From positions 1 to 14,966 of the forward strand of contig VBCJ01000326.1 in NCBI GenBank assembly GCA_005884335.1: a stretch of 14,966 nt of DNA, read 5' to 3'. This DNA comes from Betaproteobacteria bacterium. GTDB lineage: Bacteria > Pseudomonadota > Gammaproteobacteria > Burkholderiales > SG8-39. How positions within the stretch are numbered: position 1 is the first letter of the stretch; each line of letters begins with the position of its first letter. The notes below the pieces were generated by a model. It was not told the DNA's origin. It saw only the letters and a list, made by a program, of their open reading frames with translations, and did not search any database. The translations under genes were made by a program, and so were the position numbers. This document shows, piece after piece, positions 13,895 to 14,966 of this stretch.

Positions 13895-14293
13895 ATGAGA
13901 GACAAGCTATTCGAGCAGGGTCTGAAGTTACGCAAGCGGGTGCTGGGCGCGGCGTACGTCGACAAGCAGCTCAGGACCGCCGACGCGTTCAGCATGCCGA
14001 TGCAGATGCTGGCGACCAAATCGGCCTGGGGAATGGTGTGGTCTCGCCCGGGGCTGCCGCGCCGGATCCGAAGCATGCTGAATATCGCGATGCTGGTCGC
14101 GCTGGGCAAGGCCGAGGAACTGGAACTCCATCTCGGCGGCGCCGTCCGCAACGGCGTGACGAAGAGGGAGATCGGCGAGATTCTGCTGCACTCGGCCATC
14201 TATTGCGGATATCCGGCGGCGCTGGGTGGATTCAGGATCGCGCGCGAATATTTCGCGAAGCACGGCAAGAAGACCGCGGCGAAGAAGCGGTGA
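13895..14293 (+). CDS. Carboxymuconolactone decarboxylase (CMD) family protein
   Basis: The start at ATG 13895 (MRDKLFEQGL) follows GGGGG at 13883-13887 and gives 132 residues, the normal length for PcaC-like proteins; the frame extends upstream to 13829 without a ribosome site. The CMD domain covers about 25-122: RIRSMLNIAMLVALGK (58-72), LHLGGAVRNGVTKREIGEIL (79-98), HSAIYCGYPAA (99-109). It has H79, H99 and C104 but not the CxxC pair of AhpD peroxidases, which favours the 4-carboxymuconolactone decarboxylase type. PcaC acts in the protocatechuate branch of the beta-ketoadipate pathway, but no other pathway genes are visible, so the true substrate is open. The tail is Lys-rich (KKTAAKKR). 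A Bug receptor gene begins 16 nt downstream, suggesting an operon for uptake and breakdown of an aromatic-derived acid. Confidence 0.87.
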   Translation: MRDKLFEQGLKLRKRVLGAAYVDKQLRTADAFSMPMQMLATKSAWGMVWSRPGLPRRIRSMLNIAMLVALGKAEELELHLGGAVRNGVTKREIGEILLHSAIYCGYPAALGGFRIAREYFAKHGKKTAAKKR

Positions 14294-14309
14294 CCCGGAA
14301 GACCGGGAA

Positions 14310-14966
14310 ATGCGCATGAGCCTGCGCGCTGCCGCGTCACTGTCGGCTGCGCTCGCGGTATCGGCGCTGCGCGCGGCCGCGGCGGCCGATGCCTACCCCT
14401 CGAAGCCGGTCCGCTTCGTCGTGGCCTTTCCCCCGGGCGGCGGCACCGACATCATCGCGCGCTCGATCGCGCAGAGGCTCACCGTGCGCCTCGCGCAGCA
14501 AGTGGTGGTCGACAACCGGCCCGGCGCGGGCGGCAACATCGGCACCGACATCGTGGCGAAGAGCGCGCCCGACGGGCACACGCTGCTGATGGGCTCGGCG
14601 GGTCCGCTCGCGATCAACGCGAGCCTCTTCGGCAAAATGCCCTTCGATCCGATCAGGGACCTGGCGCCGGTGACGCTCGCGGCCTCAACGCCCAACGTGC
14701 TCGTCGTTCATCCGTCGCTTCGGGCGGCGACCGTCAGGGAGCTGATCGCGCTCGCCAAGGCCAGGCCGGGCGAGATCAACTTCGCCTCTTCGGGGCACGG
14801 CACGCCCGCGCACCTGGCGGGCGAGCTGTTCAACTCGATGGCGGGAGTCAAGATGGTTCACGTGCCGTATAAAGGCGCGGCGCCCGCCTTGACCGATCTG
14901 CTCGGCGGCCAGGTGCAGCTCATGTTCTCGACCATGCCGCCCGCGCTCCCGCACGTGAAGGACGGG
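14310..14966 (+). CDS. Bug-family solute receptor 3 (partial, cut by window end)
   Basis: The frame is open from ATG 14310 (or ATG 14316, which has GGGAA 6 nt upstream) to the window edge, 219 codons, so about two thirds of a normal receptor is present. A signal peptide is followed by AYPSKPVRFVVAFPPGGGTD, then VVVDNRPGAGGNIGTDIVAK, SAPDGHTLLMGSAGPLAIN, PNVLVVHPS, HLAGELFNSMAGVKMVHVPY and KGAAPALTDLLGGQVQLMFS, all typical of the family. It is more similar to receptor 2 than to receptor 1 (compare NIGTE/DIVA, LPFDPVADF/MPFDPIRDL and PHVKSGK/PHVKDG). It sits 16 nt after the CMD-family gene and is probably co-transcribed with it; its ligand may be the substrate of that enzyme or its precursor. 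Confidence 0.92.
   Translation, partial: MRMSLRAAASLSAALAVSALRAAAAADAYPSKPVRFVVAFPPGGGTDIIARSIAQRLTVRLAQQVVVDNRPGAGGNIGTDIVAKSAPDGHTLLMGSAGPLAINASLFGKMPFDPIRDLAPVTLAASTPNVLVVHPSLRAATVRELIALAKARPGEINFASSGHGTPAHLAGELFNSMAGVKMVHVPYKGAAPALTDLLGGQVQLMFSTMPPALPHVKDG

Noticed and set aside
12634..14199. A 521-codon minus-strand frame extending the envelope protein upstream
   Set aside because: The signal peptide and ribosome site place the start at 13725, and the extension overlaps the CMD-family gene on the other strand.
1..14966. tRNA, rRNA, CRISPR arrays, insertion sequences or transposase genes
   Set aside because: I saw no tRNA-like cloverleaf, regularly spaced repeats or transposase motifs anywhere in the window.

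Overview
The window is about 15 kb of GC-rich bacterial DNA. Three genes for Bug-family (TctC-like) tripartite tricarboxylate transporter receptors lie within 7 kb, alongside YeeE/YedE pairs, ECF sigma factors and a DUF1566 protein. This mix points to a betaproteobacterium, most likely a Burkholderiales-type lineage. The assignment is inferred from gene content, not from a marker gene.

Left part (1-2600): a plus-strand operon encodes a CuA-like periplasmic cupredoxin, an ECF sigma factor and its membrane-anchored anti-sigma factor, the last two joined by an ATGA overlap. A MOSC-domain gene of less GC-rich composition follows. Next, on the minus strand (2594-4914), a large winged-helix/TPR membrane regulator overlaps a VOC-fold (glyoxalase-like) gene by 4 nt. 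A 39-residue lipoprotein starting at GTG and a second, closely similar ECF sigma gene follow on the plus strand. This second sigma copy has no anti-sigma partner.

Middle (5965-9960): a compact minus-strand operon encodes two YeeE/YedE half-transporters (sulfur-compound uptake) and a stand-alone ParB/Srx-fold protein. It is divergent from a plus-strand pair made of a Bug receptor and a Gfo/Idh/MocA oxidoreductase.

Right part (10020-14966): a small SpoIIAA/STAS-like protein gene and a secreted DUF1566 protein gene, both on the minus strand, each follow a copy of the same 91-bp element. That element looks like a duplicated promoter/leader. A second Bug receptor gene comes next, interrupted by an in-frame amber codon 20 codons before its natural end. 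A minus-strand envelope protein combines a DUF2846-like domain, a Pro/Ala linker and an outer-membrane barrel. It is divergent from a carboxymuconolactone-decarboxylase-family gene, which is followed closely by a third Bug receptor gene cut off by the window edge.

The most interesting points are the amber-interrupted receptor, the paired 91-bp upstream element, the ParB-fold gene inside a sulfur-transport operon, the duplicated ECF sigma that has lost its anti-sigma, and a cupredoxin whose first CuA histidine is replaced by methionine.
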